Below, piece after piece: positions 51,888 through 61,949 of a stretch of DNA of 64,000 nt (positions are counted from its first letter, which is position 1; each line of letters starts with the position of its first letter). The stretch covers positions 124,001 through 188,000 of the forward strand of contig CBFHHY010000002.1 of assembly GCA_965655795.1 (NCBI GenBank), written 5' to 3'. This stretch comes from TMED14 sp002167805. GTDB taxonomy: Bacteria > Bacteroidota > Bacteroidia > Flavobacteriales > Schleiferiaceae. The notes under the pieces were generated by a model. That model searched no databases, had not been told where the DNA came from, and worked only from the letters and a program-made list of their open reading frames with translations. The translations under genes and the position numbers were made by a program.

Positions 51888-53720
51888 ATGAGGAGCAAAC
51901 TGCTTTTAACTCTTTTAATTGGGCTAACAGTAACATTCGTTTTTAGATTATTTCAAATTCAAATAATCGATTCAAAATATACTCTTGACGCTGCAAATAA
52001 TGCTCAAAGAATGGAGAAAATATTTGCTCCAAGAGGAATTATTTTAGATCGCGATAGTAACCTTCTTGCTATGAATCAAGCTGCCTACGATATAGAAGTG
52101 ACGACAAGTTTATTAAATTCCCTAGACACCTCAAGGTTATCAAAATTAATCGGTGTAAATGAAAAAAAAATTAAATCATCTTTAATAAAAGCTCAACGTT
52201 ATTCTCCATATAGACCAAGTTCTTTAATTCGAGGATTAACAGCTCAAGATTTTGCAAAAATTCAAGAAGAGATAGGTTTTTATCCTGGAATCTCTATGAG
52301 AAGAAGAACCTTTCGAAAGTATTCTAACTCAGCATCAGGAAGCGCAATAGGGTATGTGGGAGAAGTTAATGATTATATTTTGTCAAAAAAACCTGAGTAT
52401 AAATTAGGAGATTATATAGGAATTGCTGGAATTGAGGCGAGCTATGAAAAGTACTTAAGAGGTAAAGATGGAATACAATACATAACAGTTGATAATCTGA
52501 ATCGCGACAAAGGCCCATTTCAAGAAGGCAAATATGACATTGACCCCGTTCCAGGAAAGAATATAATGACGACTTTAGACTCAAGATTACAAGAATACGG
52601 GAAACTACTGATGTCAGGAAAAAGAGGTAGTATTGTTGCAATTTCTCCAGAATCAGGCGAAATACTTACACTCTTATCATCACCAGATTATAATCCCAAT
52701 TTACTAGTCGGAAGGCACCGTTCAAAAAATTATAATCTTTTATATCTCGATTCAATAAACAAACCTCTTTTTCATCGGGGCTTATTGGCTGTTTATCCTC
52801 CAGGTTCACCTTTCAAAATCATCAATGCATTAATTGCATTGGAGGAGGAAACCATAAAACCTTCGACCAACTTCAATTGTATTGATGGTTATCACTATGG
52901 CGAACTCCATATAGGATGTCATTGCGAATCGGGACTTGTTAATCTGCGCAAATCAATTTCTCATAGCTGTAATAACTACCATTGCCAAGTTTTCAAAAAA
53001 ACCTTGGATAAATTTCAATCCACAGCCAAGGGCCTGGATGAATGGGAAAAGCACGTGAGAAGTTTTGGCTTAGGAAATTACCTTGGAGTTGATATCAATT
53101 CCGGAAGAAAAGGATTTGTACCAAATTCCGACTTTTATAATAATTATTACCAAAATAAACGATGGAAGGCGCCGACCATTGTTTCTTTAGCAATAGGACA
53201 AGGCGAATTAGGGGTCACTCCTTTACAACTATCTAACATGACTGCTATTATAGCTAATAGGGGCCATTGGTTTATTCCACATATTGTTAAATCTATTGAA
53301 GGAACCATGATTGATAGTCTTAAATATCTAACTCCAATGAGAACAACTATTAAAAAGAAGCATTTTGATACCGTAATCAAGGGGATGGAAGATGTATTTA
53401 AAATTGGGACAGCTAAAGAATCTAGACTTAATGGAATTCGAATTGCTGGCAAAACAGGTACAGCGGAAAATCCACATGGACAAGATCATTCGATATTCAT
53501 CGCATTTGCTCCTATTGATTCACCTAAAATCGCAATTGCTGTTATTATTGAAAATGGTTATTGGGGATCGCGCTGGGCTGCTCCCATAGCCAGTCTAATG
53601 ATAGAGAAGTATATAAACGACACTATAGCCAGAACAGACCTGGAGGAGCGTATGATATCCGGAAGTTTGGCAAATGAATATGGTGTGGAAAGTGTTGAAA
53701 TCAAACTCCCTCATAATTAA
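51888..53720 (+). CDS. mrdA: Penicillin-binding protein 2, rod-complex transpeptidase
   Basis: Class B PBP that crosslinks lateral-wall peptidoglycan together with RodA. 610 residues: N-terminal membrane anchor (about 4-26), dimerisation/pedestal domain, and transpeptidase domain with the active-site SPFK (Ser307, Lys310), SCN (Ser360-Asn362) and KTGTAE (522-524) motifs. It starts 7 bases after mreD and its stop overlaps the rodA ATG by one base. Confidence 0.96.
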   Translation: MRSKLLLTLLIGLTVTFVFRLFQIQIIDSKYTLDAANNAQRMEKIFAPRGIILDRDSNLLAMNQAAYDIEVTTSLLNSLDTSRLSKLIGVNEKKIKSSLIKAQRYSPYRPSSLIRGLTAQDFAKIQEEIGFYPGISMRRRTFRKYSNSASGSAIGYVGEVNDYILSKKPEYKLGDYIGIAGIEASYEKYLRGKDGIQYITVDNLNRDKGPFQEGKYDIDPVPGKNIMTTLDSRLQEYGKLLMSGKRGSIVAISPESGEILTLLSSPDYNPNLLVGRHRSKNYNLLYLDSINKPLFHRGLLAVYPPGSPFKIINALIALEEETIKPSTNFNCIDGYHYGELHIGCHCESGLVNLRKSISHSCNNYHCQVFKKTLDKFQSTAKGLDEWEKHVRSFGLGNYLGVDINSGRKGFVPNSDFYNNYYQNKRWKAPTIVSLAIGQGELGVTPLQLSNMTAIIANRGHWFIPHIVKSIEGTMIDSLKYLTPMRTTIKKKHFDTVIKGMEDVFKIGTAKESRLNGIRIAGKTGTAENPHGQDHSIFIAFAPIDSPKIAIAVIIENGYWGSRWAAPIASLMIEKYINDTIARTDLEERMISGSLANEYGVESVEIKLPHN

Positions 53721-54997
53721 TGCGAAACGATTCAAATTTATTCGGAAGAATTGATAAGATCACATTAATTCTTTATTATTTTCTGATACTTTTTGGTTGG
53801 GTAAATTTGCATGCAACTGTAAATGCAAGTTCTAATTTGTATCATTGGAACTGGAGTAATGAAGCCGGAAGACAGTTGATTTTTATTGGACTTAGTAATA
53901 TTCTCATTTTTATATTTCTCCTGATTGATCCAAGAATATATGAATTTTTAGCAATACCGGTTTATGGAATTGCTATCATTTTTTTAATTTGTGTGCTGTT
54001 CTTTGGCGCAGAAGTGGGGGGAAGTAAAAGTTGGTTGGATATTGCTTCGTTTAGATTTCAACCGTCTGAGCTGGCCAAATTAGGAACCATCTTGATGGTT
54101 GCAAAATTATTATCGAAAAGAAATGTGAATCTTAGTGTTTGGAAAGACCGGTGGATTCCGTTTGGTGCTATTTTGTTACCAATTCTATTAATTGGCTTAC
54201 AACCCGATGCAGGATCTGCAATTGTTTTTTTAGGACTGACATTTGTTTTAAATCGCGAGGGTCTCCCCTCTTACTTTATCCAATTAGGTATAGGAAGTAT
54301 AATATTATCAATATTCGCTTTGGCTTTTAAAACAAATACCATATTAATCATAATTTTATTCTTTTACATAATCGCTTTATTTATTCAACGAATTCAAAAC
54401 CGAGTCACCTTGAAGGGCTTGATTCGCCATCGAATATCTTTTCTTATGATAATTGCTATTATTTGGAGTCGTTTTGTAAATTTTTTTTTCAACGAGCTCT
54501 TGTTACCCCATCATCAAGTCAGAATAAAACTTTTATTAGGTCAATTAGAAGATACCTCAGCTATAGGCTACCAAACTACACAATCTCTCATTGCTATTGG
54601 CTCTGGAGGAATTACCGGGAAAGGTTATATGAAAGGGACCCAAACAAAATTTAATTTCGTTCCCGAACAAGCGACAGACTACATTTTTTGCACTGTAGGA
54701 GAAGAGTGGGGGTTCCTTGGTTCAAGTATTTTTTTAACTTGCTTTTCACTTCTCATTGGTAGGATTATAATACTATCAAATCTTCAAAAAAATTCATTTG
54801 CACGAATTTTTGGATTTGGTCTCGCATCGCTATTATTTATGCACTTTGCAATTAATATCGGTATGACCTTGGGACTAATGCCAGTTATTGGAATTCCCTT
54901 ACCTTTTTTTAGTTATGGGGGGACTTCAATAATGGCTTTTACAGCAATGCTATTTATTTTTTTGAGAATGGATTCTTATCGCTGGGAAACCTTGTGA
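53720..54997 (+). CDS. rodA: Peptidoglycan glycosyltransferase RodA
   Basis: SEDS-family polymerase that makes glycan strands in the elongation complex with PBP2. 425 residues with about ten helices. Conserved segments: GGSKSWLDIASFRFQPSELAKLG, LLLIGLQPDAGSAIVFLG (catalytic-region Asp), GSGGITGKGYMKGTQTKFNFVPEQATDYIF, and the FFSYGGTS end motif. It is the last gene of the mre operon and converges with the foldase gene at 55021. Confidence 0.96.
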   Translation: MRNDSNLFGRIDKITLILYYFLILFGWVNLHATVNASSNLYHWNWSNEAGRQLIFIGLSNILIFIFLLIDPRIYEFLAIPVYGIAIIFLICVLFFGAEVGGSKSWLDIASFRFQPSELAKLGTILMVAKLLSKRNVNLSVWKDRWIPFGAILLPILLIGLQPDAGSAIVFLGLTFVLNREGLPSYFIQLGIGSIILSIFALAFKTNTILIIILFFYIIALFIQRIQNRVTLKGLIRHRISFLMIIAIIWSRFVNFFFNELLLPHHQVRIKLLLGQLEDTSAIGYQTTQSLIAIGSGGITGKGYMKGTQTKFNFVPEQATDYIFCTVGEEWGFLGSSIFLTCFSLLIGRIIILSNLQKNSFARIFGFGLASLLFMHFAINIGMTLGLMPVIGIPLPFFSYGGTSIMAFTAMLFIFLRMDSYRWETL

Positions 54998-55020
54998 CCG
55001 GGTTCGAGCTTGAGTTAGGA

Positions 55021-57120
55021 TTAAAAGAAACGCCCCCGATTGTCTTGGATATCTGAGGCATCCACTAGAGACTCGAGCAATTGAGACTGAACACGAGACC
55101 TTAATAAATTTACCTGTGAAGCCACTTCAGCAGCTGAAAAATTTGATACAGAATTTACTGATTTATTTAAAACTCGATATTTAAAAACTCCATTCTCACC
55201 TTTAAGAAGCGTTGATTCATAACCCACATTAGATCCTACGGCTTGGCCGATAATGATATTTTCTCGTCCAACAGAGGGAATAAAATTGTTTGTAAGCGAA
55301 ACGGAATTATTCTTCCATGAGTAAGTTGATTCATCACCATTTGATTTTTCAAAAGAGTCAAATAAATAATTCACTTTAGATCTATTCAATGCTAATGTTT
55401 TGAGCTCATCTTTGACATATTCAAGAGGCTTATATCCAGGCTTATAAACTGCTGTTAATTCAGTAACTACATAATTTTTGTAACCGTTATTTACAATTCC
55501 AACATCTCCAACAGATCTCTCTTCATTAAATAACCACTTCACAATTTCTCTTGAGTCTCCTTGCAAGCCAGCAATGGATTGATCCGTTGAATTTGTATTA
55601 TTATTGGAAAGAAGCATCACCTGATAGTTCTTCGCTATATCCTGGGCATTATCGCCGGACTGCAATGCCTTAGCAAATTCTGCGGCTCTTTTATATATTC
55701 CTTGTTCTGTCTCCTTACTCACAGTTACACGACGAAAAACTTGTGCAAGCTTTATTGAAGGAATCTGTCCATTTTGGTCTGTAATATTTATTATATGAAA
55801 CCCGAAATTAGTTAAGACCAAACCAAGGTCTCCAATATTGTTTCTAAAACAGAAATCTTCAAATGGCTTGGCCATTCTGTTTGTCTTAAACCAACCTAAA
55901 TCCCCTCCCTGAGATCCAGCAAAAGTATCGTCATTAAGTGTTCCGTTAGCAGACTCAAAAGATATAACTCCTAAGTTCAAGATTTCAAAAATAGAGTCTG
56001 CAATTGCTTTGGCAGCACTGAAAGATCGTGTGACCTGAGAACGCTCAGCACCTTCAAAAGAAATCAATATGTGTCTTGCTTTAACTGAATCAGGTAAACT
56101 TCGGCGATCCATTATTTTCAGAATTTGGTATCCATTGCCTGTTTCCAAAGGTTCACTTACAAAACCTTCCTTCCTGTCTTTTACTGCATTTCTAAGATTC
56201 AAATCTAAAAGTTCCAAATTAGAATAAACATCTTGAAAAGGAAGATCGCTATTGGCCATAACAAATAAGCTATCATCCTCCGAATCCTCGAAATCAGACT
56301 TTAAATCTAACAATTCATCAAAAGCCAATGCCCTATCCTCATCTGAAGGGTTAATAGGAAAATCAGCAAACAACATATCTCTTAACTCCGAATCTACCTT
56401 AAAATCCTCTTTCGTCATATCATACACAGCTTGATAGTCGCTTTCAGTCAAGTCCGAAATAGAGTCGTCTAATTCAGAAGTTAATGATCCAAACCATTCA
56501 ATTTCAGCTTCAATTTCATTTCTTGAATTCTCATAATTTTGAAGACTAACAGGTATGTTTAAACCACTTTGAACAGCTGAATAAAACTTATTCGTCATCG
56601 CCTCATCTCTTACATTGCTTTCAAAATTTACCCAATTCAGCCATTGGTCATTAGCCTCGGGCGATGACTCACGATTATCACGTAAGTTAGCCAGTGTAGA
56701 TTTTAATAACTCCTGATCAAATAATCCGGTGTTGGGATCTCTAAAACCATCCATTTGCTGAATACTCGGGTTGAGAGTAATTTGATCCCATAATTCTTCT
56801 GTGGAAATTGTAAAACCAAGGTCCTTCTGAATTGTACCGATAATTTCTTTTGTCAAGGTCTGATTCCAAACAACTTCTGAGAGTTGAATAGCGCTAAAAG
56901 AGGCGACTTGCTGATTGTTTAATCGTAAATTTTCAATATCCTTATTAAAGTCAAAGTAACTTATTTTATTTCCGTTTATAAATCCCACAGCATCCTGATC
57001 CGAATCAAACATACTTGATCCAGAATTTAAAAATTCTCCTAAAATAAATGCTGCTAATGCCGTTCCAATTACCAAGATTACTAGACCTGAACGTTTTCGG
57101 ATTTTTTCGAAAATTGCCAT
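55021..57120 (-). CDS. PpiD-like periplasmic peptidyl-prolyl isomerase/foldase
   Basis: 699 residues from the ATG at 57120, which begins MAIFEKIRKRSG followed by a membrane helix (12-31), the usual PpiD/SurA_N_3 start; the longer frame to 57165 adds 15 unlikely residues. The chaperone part is long, and a parvulin-type PPIase domain sits near residues 346-450 (VKARHILISFEG, GGDLGWFKTNRM, GFHIINITD). It anchors in the inner membrane and helps exported proteins fold. It is the last gene of the coaX envelope operon, 68 bases after the CNNM gene. Confidence 0.9.
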   Translation of the reverse strand: MAIFEKIRKRSGLVILVIGTALAAFILGEFLNSGSSMFDSDQDAVGFINGNKISYFDFNKDIENLRLNNQQVASFSAIQLSEVVWNQTLTKEIIGTIQKDLGFTISTEELWDQITLNPSIQQMDGFRDPNTGLFDQELLKSTLANLRDNRESSPEANDQWLNWVNFESNVRDEAMTNKFYSAVQSGLNIPVSLQNYENSRNEIEAEIEWFGSLTSELDDSISDLTESDYQAVYDMTKEDFKVDSELRDMLFADFPINPSDEDRALAFDELLDLKSDFEDSEDDSLFVMANSDLPFQDVYSNLELLDLNLRNAVKDRKEGFVSEPLETGNGYQILKIMDRRSLPDSVKARHILISFEGAERSQVTRSFSAAKAIADSIFEILNLGVISFESANGTLNDDTFAGSQGGDLGWFKTNRMAKPFEDFCFRNNIGDLGLVLTNFGFHIINITDQNGQIPSIKLAQVFRRVTVSKETEQGIYKRAAEFAKALQSGDNAQDIAKNYQVMLLSNNNTNSTDQSIAGLQGDSREIVKWLFNEERSVGDVGIVNNGYKNYVVTELTAVYKPGYKPLEYVKDELKTLALNRSKVNYLFDSFEKSNGDESTYSWKNNSVSLTNNFIPSVGRENIIIGQAVGSNVGYESTLLKGENGVFKYRVLNKSVNSVSNFSAAEVASQVNLLRSRVQSQLLESLVDASDIQDNRGRFF

Positions 57121-57188
57121 AAGATTTTTTTTTATAAGGATGCGAATATACAAAGTTGTAGGCATCCATTAATGAGAGATTTTTTGTT

Positions 57189-58442
57189 TTATTTTAATTT
57201 TCTATCTGATTTGGAGACCAAAACTCTTCCAATGCGATGAGTATCCATAGTTTCAATTGTAAATTCCCAGTCTTCAATAATAACAGATTCTCCAACTGAA
57301 GGAAGATGACCTATTTGAGATCCTATTAGGCCTGCAAGAGTAGAATACGATTCGTTTTCTGGCCAATCAAAAGAGTAATTTGAATTTAAATAATTTACTT
57401 CTAAAGACGCATCAAGCCTCCACAAATTATCACCAATTTCTTCTTCTACGTGTTTAACATGATCATGCTCGTCATCAATTTCTCCAAAAAGTTCCTCTAC
57501 GACATCTTCTAAGGTAATTATTCCTGTTAAAGACCCTAATTCATCAACTACCGATGCCATACTTCTTTTTTCACGTATTAACATCTTAAATACTTCTTGA
57601 GCACTCATTGTTTCTGGAAGAAATGAAAGGGGAGTTAAAATAAATGCCAATCGCTTGGGGCGACGAAATAATCCAAATGCATGAACATAAGCAAAAGCAT
57701 CATCGATATTATCTCGATATACAACTAGTTTGCTTAATCCCGTTTCAATAAATTTTTTCCTTAGTTCACTCATCCCTATTGAGTTTGGAACTGCCATTAT
57801 TTCTGTTCGGGGGACCATACATGAGCGAATTTTTGTATCACTAAAGTCCAAGGCATTTTTAAATAATTCCACCTCTGTATCAACATTTTTTGAGCTGATA
57901 CCTTCATCCAAGTAGTCATCGAGGTCTGCTCTACCAAAAACAATAGGATCATACTCTTTTTGATTACCCTTAACCTTTTTAGGCATCAAAAATCGACTCA
58001 TCCCAGTTAAAATTGTTACAATTGGCCAAAAAAGAAAATAAAAAAAACTTAAAGGCAGAATAAACCAATTTAGAGATTCATTTGATCGATTTCTAAAAAA
58101 TGCCTTGGGCAAAAATTCTGCGAGAAATAAAACAACAAAAGTGGAAATAAGGGTTTCTATGATAACCGCGAAAGCTGGACTTAAAAATTTCATAAAAAAA
58201 GGATCCAATAAAGTCGCAGTTTTTAATCCTACAAACACAAGTGAAATAGTATTACCCATAAGCATAGCGCCAATAAAATTTGAAGGTTTAGATATTAGAA
58301 AAGCTAACCACGACGCAAAAACTCCCCCTCTCTTTGATTCAATTTTCACTTGTAGTCTGCTTGCACTTAAAAATGCTAACTCCATTCCAGAAAAAAAAGC
58401 TGAGAGTACTAAGGCAAATAATAACTGTATGAAATCAATCAT
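57189..58442 (-). CDS. CNNM/CorC (HlyC) family transporter-associated protein
   Basis: 417 residues: a DUF21/CNNM membrane domain with four helices (about 1-165), a CBS pair (about 200-325, GSLTGIITLEDVVEELFGEIDDE) and a CorC_HlyC domain (about 335-415). Relatives mediate Mg2+/Co2+ transport or resistance; the older hemolysin name is misleading. The membrane domain keeps FFSGMELAFLSASRL. It lies 2 bases after the small membrane gene. The Flavobacteria gliding protein GldE belongs to the same fold, but the context here does not support that identity. Confidence 0.9.
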   Translation of the reverse strand: MIDFIQLLFALVLSAFFSGMELAFLSASRLQVKIESKRGGVFASWLAFLISKPSNFIGAMLMGNTISLVFVGLKTATLLDPFFMKFLSPAFAVIIETLISTFVVLFLAEFLPKAFFRNRSNESLNWFILPLSFFYFLFWPIVTILTGMSRFLMPKKVKGNQKEYDPIVFGRADLDDYLDEGISSKNVDTEVELFKNALDFSDTKIRSCMVPRTEIMAVPNSIGMSELRKKFIETGLSKLVVYRDNIDDAFAYVHAFGLFRRPKRLAFILTPLSFLPETMSAQEVFKMLIREKRSMASVVDELGSLTGIITLEDVVEELFGEIDDEHDHVKHVEEEIGDNLWRLDASLEVNYLNSNYSFDWPENESYSTLAGLIGSQIGHLPSVGESVIIEDWEFTIETMDTHRIGRVLVSKSDRKLK

Positions 58443-58444
58443 TT

Positions 58445-58675
58445 TTAATTATCTATTTCATTTTTATTGGATCTCCAACGAGCCTCCATTTTTTTTCTTT
58501 GAGACCTCCTTAATTTAAACATGAAAATACCGAGTAGAAAAAAAATCACAAAAACATAGGCCTTTTCACGATTTTCATCCCATTGACTAAAAATCGTTTC
58601 CAGAGATAAAATCGATATTACCAACCAAACCCATTCGACGGCTTTTAGTGATTTACGACCAAAATTTGATTTCAT
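58445..58675 (-). CDS. Small two-helix membrane protein, unknown function
   Basis: 76 residues with two hydrophobic helices (about 14-31 and 39-54) and a basic C-terminal tail (RRSQRKKMEARWRSNKNE). The ATG overlaps the lptC stop by 4 bases and the stop is 2 bases before the CNNM gene, so it is certainly part of this operon. No family is recognised. A small protein at this place recurs between lptC and the CNNM gene in related genomes as far as I recall. Confidence 0.8.
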   Translation of the reverse strand: MKSNFGRKSLKAVEWVWLVISILSLETIFSQWDENREKAYVFVIFFLLGIFMFKLRRSQRKKMEARWRSNKNEIDN

Positions 58676-59232
58676 TTCAAATCTTTTTTTCTGCTAAAAT
58701 GTCCCTTCACTTCGAATATGGTATATTCTGAAAGGTCCTCTTCTGAACTGAGCCCCATTCCGACTATTTCTTCTCCATCTTGAATTATTTTCACTCTAGA
58801 GTCAGTGTAAAATATTTTTTTATCTCTATCCCAAAATAATTTTTCAGTATGTAAAGTATTTCCACCTTTCTTAGATACAACAACCTTCCCAGTCAAAGTC
58901 CATAATTCTTTTTTTATGTCATTTAAGGCATTCACAGCTTCTAAAAATCCTGATTTTTCGCCATTTTCGGTGAGAATTTGAACACGAAGGTTTTTAGAAA
59001 ACTCTTGTCTAGGGAAGTCCTTTAAATCACTGTAATCTTTTAATTGACCGGCATGAATAACTAGTTTAACTATGCCGCTATCAGAATATGAAATCTTAAC
59101 ACCTTCTTGCTCGATAATTGGCAAACTATTACTTTCTATATTTTTTGTCTTGAAAGAAACCTCATTTGAACAGCCATTAAAAAGGAAGCAAATTAGAAAA
59201 AAAATACTAGAACGCAACTCGTACTGTTTCAT
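58672..59232 (-). CDS. lptC: LPS export protein LptC (lipoprotein form)
   Basis: Bridge component that passes LPS from the LptB2FG transporter to LptA across the periplasm. About 186 residues from the ATG at 59232 (MKQYELRSS), which starts a signal peptide ending in the lipobox FNGC; upstream codons in the frame lie inside the TPR gene. The domain shows VSFKTKNIE, HAGQLKDY and LHTEKLFWDRDKKIFYTDSRVKIIQDGEEIVGMGL, the LptC/OstA-like pattern. As a lipoprotein it differs from the TM-anchored E. coli LptC. It overlaps the TPR gene by 26 bases. Confidence 0.88.
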   Translation of the reverse strand: MKQYELRSSIFFLICFLFNGCSNEVSFKTKNIESNSLPIIEQEGVKISYSDSGIVKLVIHAGQLKDYSDLKDFPRQEFSKNLRVQILTENGEKSGFLEAVNALNDIKKELWTLTGKVVVSKKGGNTLHTEKLFWDRDKKIFYTDSRVKIIQDGEEIVGMGLSSEEDLSEYTIFEVKGHFSRKKDLK

Positions 59233-60616
59233 TAATCCAACAGGGTATTCTGTATGAATCTCCTTCTTTATAACCGAATTGAAAAGATATAGATTTGTCA
59301 GGAAATCCATTTCGATAATTCACTATTGCCTTATTCGCACGACTTGAAATTTCAGGATCTACCTGCTTTGCTTTAATTAACTTATTCACTGCAGCCCAAT
59401 ACACAGCATTTTTCTCAAATACATTATTACCACAAGTTCCTGCCGCTTGAGCATAAATACTTGCCCATACCAAATAAATCTCTCCCGAGGATTCGTTTAA
59501 ACGCGATGCATTAACTATGTGCTTTTTAGCAGAGGGGAGATCGCCGATTTTTTGATTTATAACTGCAATTCGCATGTGATCTCTGGATTTTTTTATTGGA
59601 TCTACTTCACCTTCGATGGCAATGGAAAAGTACTTTATCGCTTCTTCCCATTTTTCGTTCTTTATACTCAATACGCCCATAGATCGAGCAGATTGGGGAG
59701 ATGGATCTAAATCATATAGAGACTCAGCAATTTGAAAATATATTGGATTGTCTGTACAATCCGTCAATCCTAATGAATCTAATCGCTCCTTAGAGAGCAT
59801 TTTCTCTGCTCTCCTTAGCCAAGAGGCATCATCCGCATGGGAAATCAAATTATCCTCATTGTAGATTAATGACAAACGATCGCAGGTCAACAAAGGAGCT
59901 ATCTTTTTTTCAATATTTGAAAATAATTTATTTACCTGATTTAGTCTCTTTTTATCCGTGCTCAAGATTCTTTTTTCTTTCGAAGAAATTGTTCCCAAAG
60001 TATCCTTTTCTGTGAGTAAAGTAATTCTCCGATTCCACTTATTTGTCTGGGCTTCAGCCGATTCCCCTACCATGCTATACCCATTTAATAATCCTTCTGT
60101 ATCGAGACTATCTACCTTGTAAAGCTTGATGACAGTATTGAAATATTTATTCAGGTAAGCCGTTTGAACTGCCCCCGGGTCAAGGTTCAAAGCAATATTA
60201 AACATGTTATAAGCCTCGTAATATTTATCAGGATAAAATCTGTAAAAATCGTAAGCCTTTTTTGCTAGAACCGATGCCTCTTTACCTGGAAAATATCTAT
60301 TGTAGTCGTCATGAACCTTTAGCAGCAATAAAATCAATTCATTTCTTTTACTGGAGTCCTTGGTCGCTTTAATCCTGGCGTCCACAATTTTTGGACCGAT
60401 TTTATAAATCACCTCTTTTGCCTGCGGGCAAGTATTATAGACAAATAGCCAGGGTTTAAAAGCCGCCACATATGATTTTCCATTATACAGCGAACCGAAA
60501 TTATTATAATTTTCATAACACCTAATGCTATCCGCATCAGTGCTTCCCCATTTAGATTCTTGGGCAATGCAAGAAAATGTTAGAATAAAAGAAGTTAATG
60601 TAAAAAAATATTTCAT
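59207..60616 (-). CDS. Secreted tetratricopeptide-repeat protein
   Basis: About 469 residues from the ATG at 60616, which begins a signal peptide (MKYFFTLTSFILTFSCIAQ) with a possible lipobox cysteine. Helical repeats of TPR type run through the protein, clearest at about residues 300-400 (ARSMGVLSIKNEKWEEAIKYFSIAIEG). Probably periplasmic and possibly an assembly scaffold. It sits between the outer-membrane protein and lptC in a conserved Bacteroidota gene order; function unknown. Confidence 0.85.
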   Translation of the reverse strand: MKYFFTLTSFILTFSCIAQESKWGSTDADSIRCYENYNNFGSLYNGKSYVAAFKPWLFVYNTCPQAKEVIYKIGPKIVDARIKATKDSSKRNELILLLLKVHDDYNRYFPGKEASVLAKKAYDFYRFYPDKYYEAYNMFNIALNLDPGAVQTAYLNKYFNTVIKLYKVDSLDTEGLLNGYSMVGESAEAQTNKWNRRITLLTEKDTLGTISSKEKRILSTDKKRLNQVNKLFSNIEKKIAPLLTCDRLSLIYNEDNLISHADDASWLRRAEKMLSKERLDSLGLTDCTDNPIYFQIAESLYDLDPSPQSARSMGVLSIKNEKWEEAIKYFSIAIEGEVDPIKKSRDHMRIAVINQKIGDLPSAKKHIVNASRLNESSGEIYLVWASIYAQAAGTCGNNVFEKNAVYWAAVNKLIKAKQVDPEISSRANKAIVNYRNGFPDKSISFQFGYKEGDSYRIPCWINETVRVAF

Positions 60617-60620
60617 GAAA

Positions 60621-61949
60621 TTATCGATATTTAAATTTAAGAAACCATTGATCATTTAGAGTCACTCCAAAAAGAACTCTTATTGAGAATTCATTTATAA
60701 CATTCATACTGCCAGATCCTAAATTACCCATTTGTATTCCAAAGTGCAATGTTGCAAATTTTATATCTCCTGGAAGAACAGAAGATCCTCCAATTGGGAT
60801 ACCTAAACCCAAAGTAGATTCCCAAGAAGTAATTGGCATTTGTTCGATAATTAAGCCAGTATTTCCCGCACGAAAAGATGCCCGATAAGCCATTTGTGAA
60901 GACTTAGATTTATATCTACGCTTGGGAAATGCCAAAAACGGTGTTAGACAAGTAGATACAGACAAAAAGCGACTAGATTCTTGAAAAGGACCAATATTCG
61001 GACTATTGCCCGACCAAAAGTCACGCAATTCGGTTTGTGCTGATGTTTTATATTGGAGTGAAAATGACCATGCTGGTAGTAGTATTCCAGAGACCCGTTT
61101 TTCATAATGAATTCCTAGGCCTAAACTAGATGGAAGAGTAATATTACCTTTTGGCTGGTTTAAGAACAATATGGTGTCTATTGGGTTTTCAGAACCAGAT
61201 GAACTCGGAAGATAGGTGATACTTGTATTTTGATATGATGATGAAACATCTTGCCTTGGGGAAAAAGAAACTCCAAAATTTAAAACATTACCACCCATCG
61301 ATAAACTCAATATCGAACCTATATCATATGACCAACCATTCACTAAAAGTCTTTCTTTATTCGATACTGGGTTAAAGGAATTATTCTCAAAAATCATTCT
61401 CACTCGTTTATCTAATGAGCCAAACAAATAATTCATATTTATTCCGAAACTAAAAAATTTCAAAGGTTTATAACCAAAACCAAAATGAGACTTGTTAATA
61501 CCGCCGCTTCCATCAAAAATTTGGACAAAATTTCCAAAATTTTGATCTACTCCGTCACTTCGCATTTGATATCCAACTTGAGTTAATGGACTTATTCCTG
61601 CAGAAACTCCTATCCCTTTAGCCAAGGGTAATGCTAATCCCATACTACGAAATCCGCCTGTACTATTCCAAATGGCATCCTTGTCGGAAGATTGATATAT
61701 GGCGCTGTAAGATCCTCCTAAGTCTAAAGTGGTGTATTTTATTTGTGCATAGCTCGCTGGCTGATCAGTATTGACAAAAAGATTTGAATTATTTGCAACC
61801 TGAGTTCCGCCAACAATCTGTCCATAAGAAAATGAAGAAGTTTGAACTTGCCCTAATCCGAATAAAGAATACGGGCTAACTCCGCTGCTTTGAGCTACCG
61901 CTTGGTAAGGCAGTAACACAAGAAAAATAATTTTACCGATTCTTTTCAT
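60621..61949 (-). CDS. Outer-membrane beta-barrel protein, unknown function
   Basis: 442 residues from the ATG at 61949 (MKRIGKIIFLVLL), giving a signal peptide cut near QAVAQ. The remainder is rich in alternating hydrophobic/Gly/Ser/aromatic strands and ends in an aromatic-basic residue pattern (FLKFKYR), as expected of a barrel. The SSGVSPYSLFGLGQVQ start recalls Bacteroidota FadL/OmpP1-like proteins. It overlaps coaX by 17 bases and precedes the TPR and lptC genes. Confidence 0.83.
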   Translation of the reverse strand: MKRIGKIIFLVLLPYQAVAQSSGVSPYSLFGLGQVQTSSFSYGQIVGGTQVANNSNLFVNTDQPASYAQIKYTTLDLGGSYSAIYQSSDKDAIWNSTGGFRSMGLALPLAKGIGVSAGISPLTQVGYQMRSDGVDQNFGNFVQIFDGSGGINKSHFGFGYKPLKFFSFGINMNYLFGSLDKRVRMIFENNSFNPVSNKERLLVNGWSYDIGSILSLSMGGNVLNFGVSFSPRQDVSSSYQNTSITYLPSSSGSENPIDTILFLNQPKGNITLPSSLGLGIHYEKRVSGILLPAWSFSLQYKTSAQTELRDFWSGNSPNIGPFQESSRFLSVSTCLTPFLAFPKRRYKSKSSQMAYRASFRAGNTGLIIEQMPITSWESTLGLGIPIGGSSVLPGDIKFATLHFGIQMGNLGSGSMNVINEFSIRVLFGVTLNDQWFLKFKYR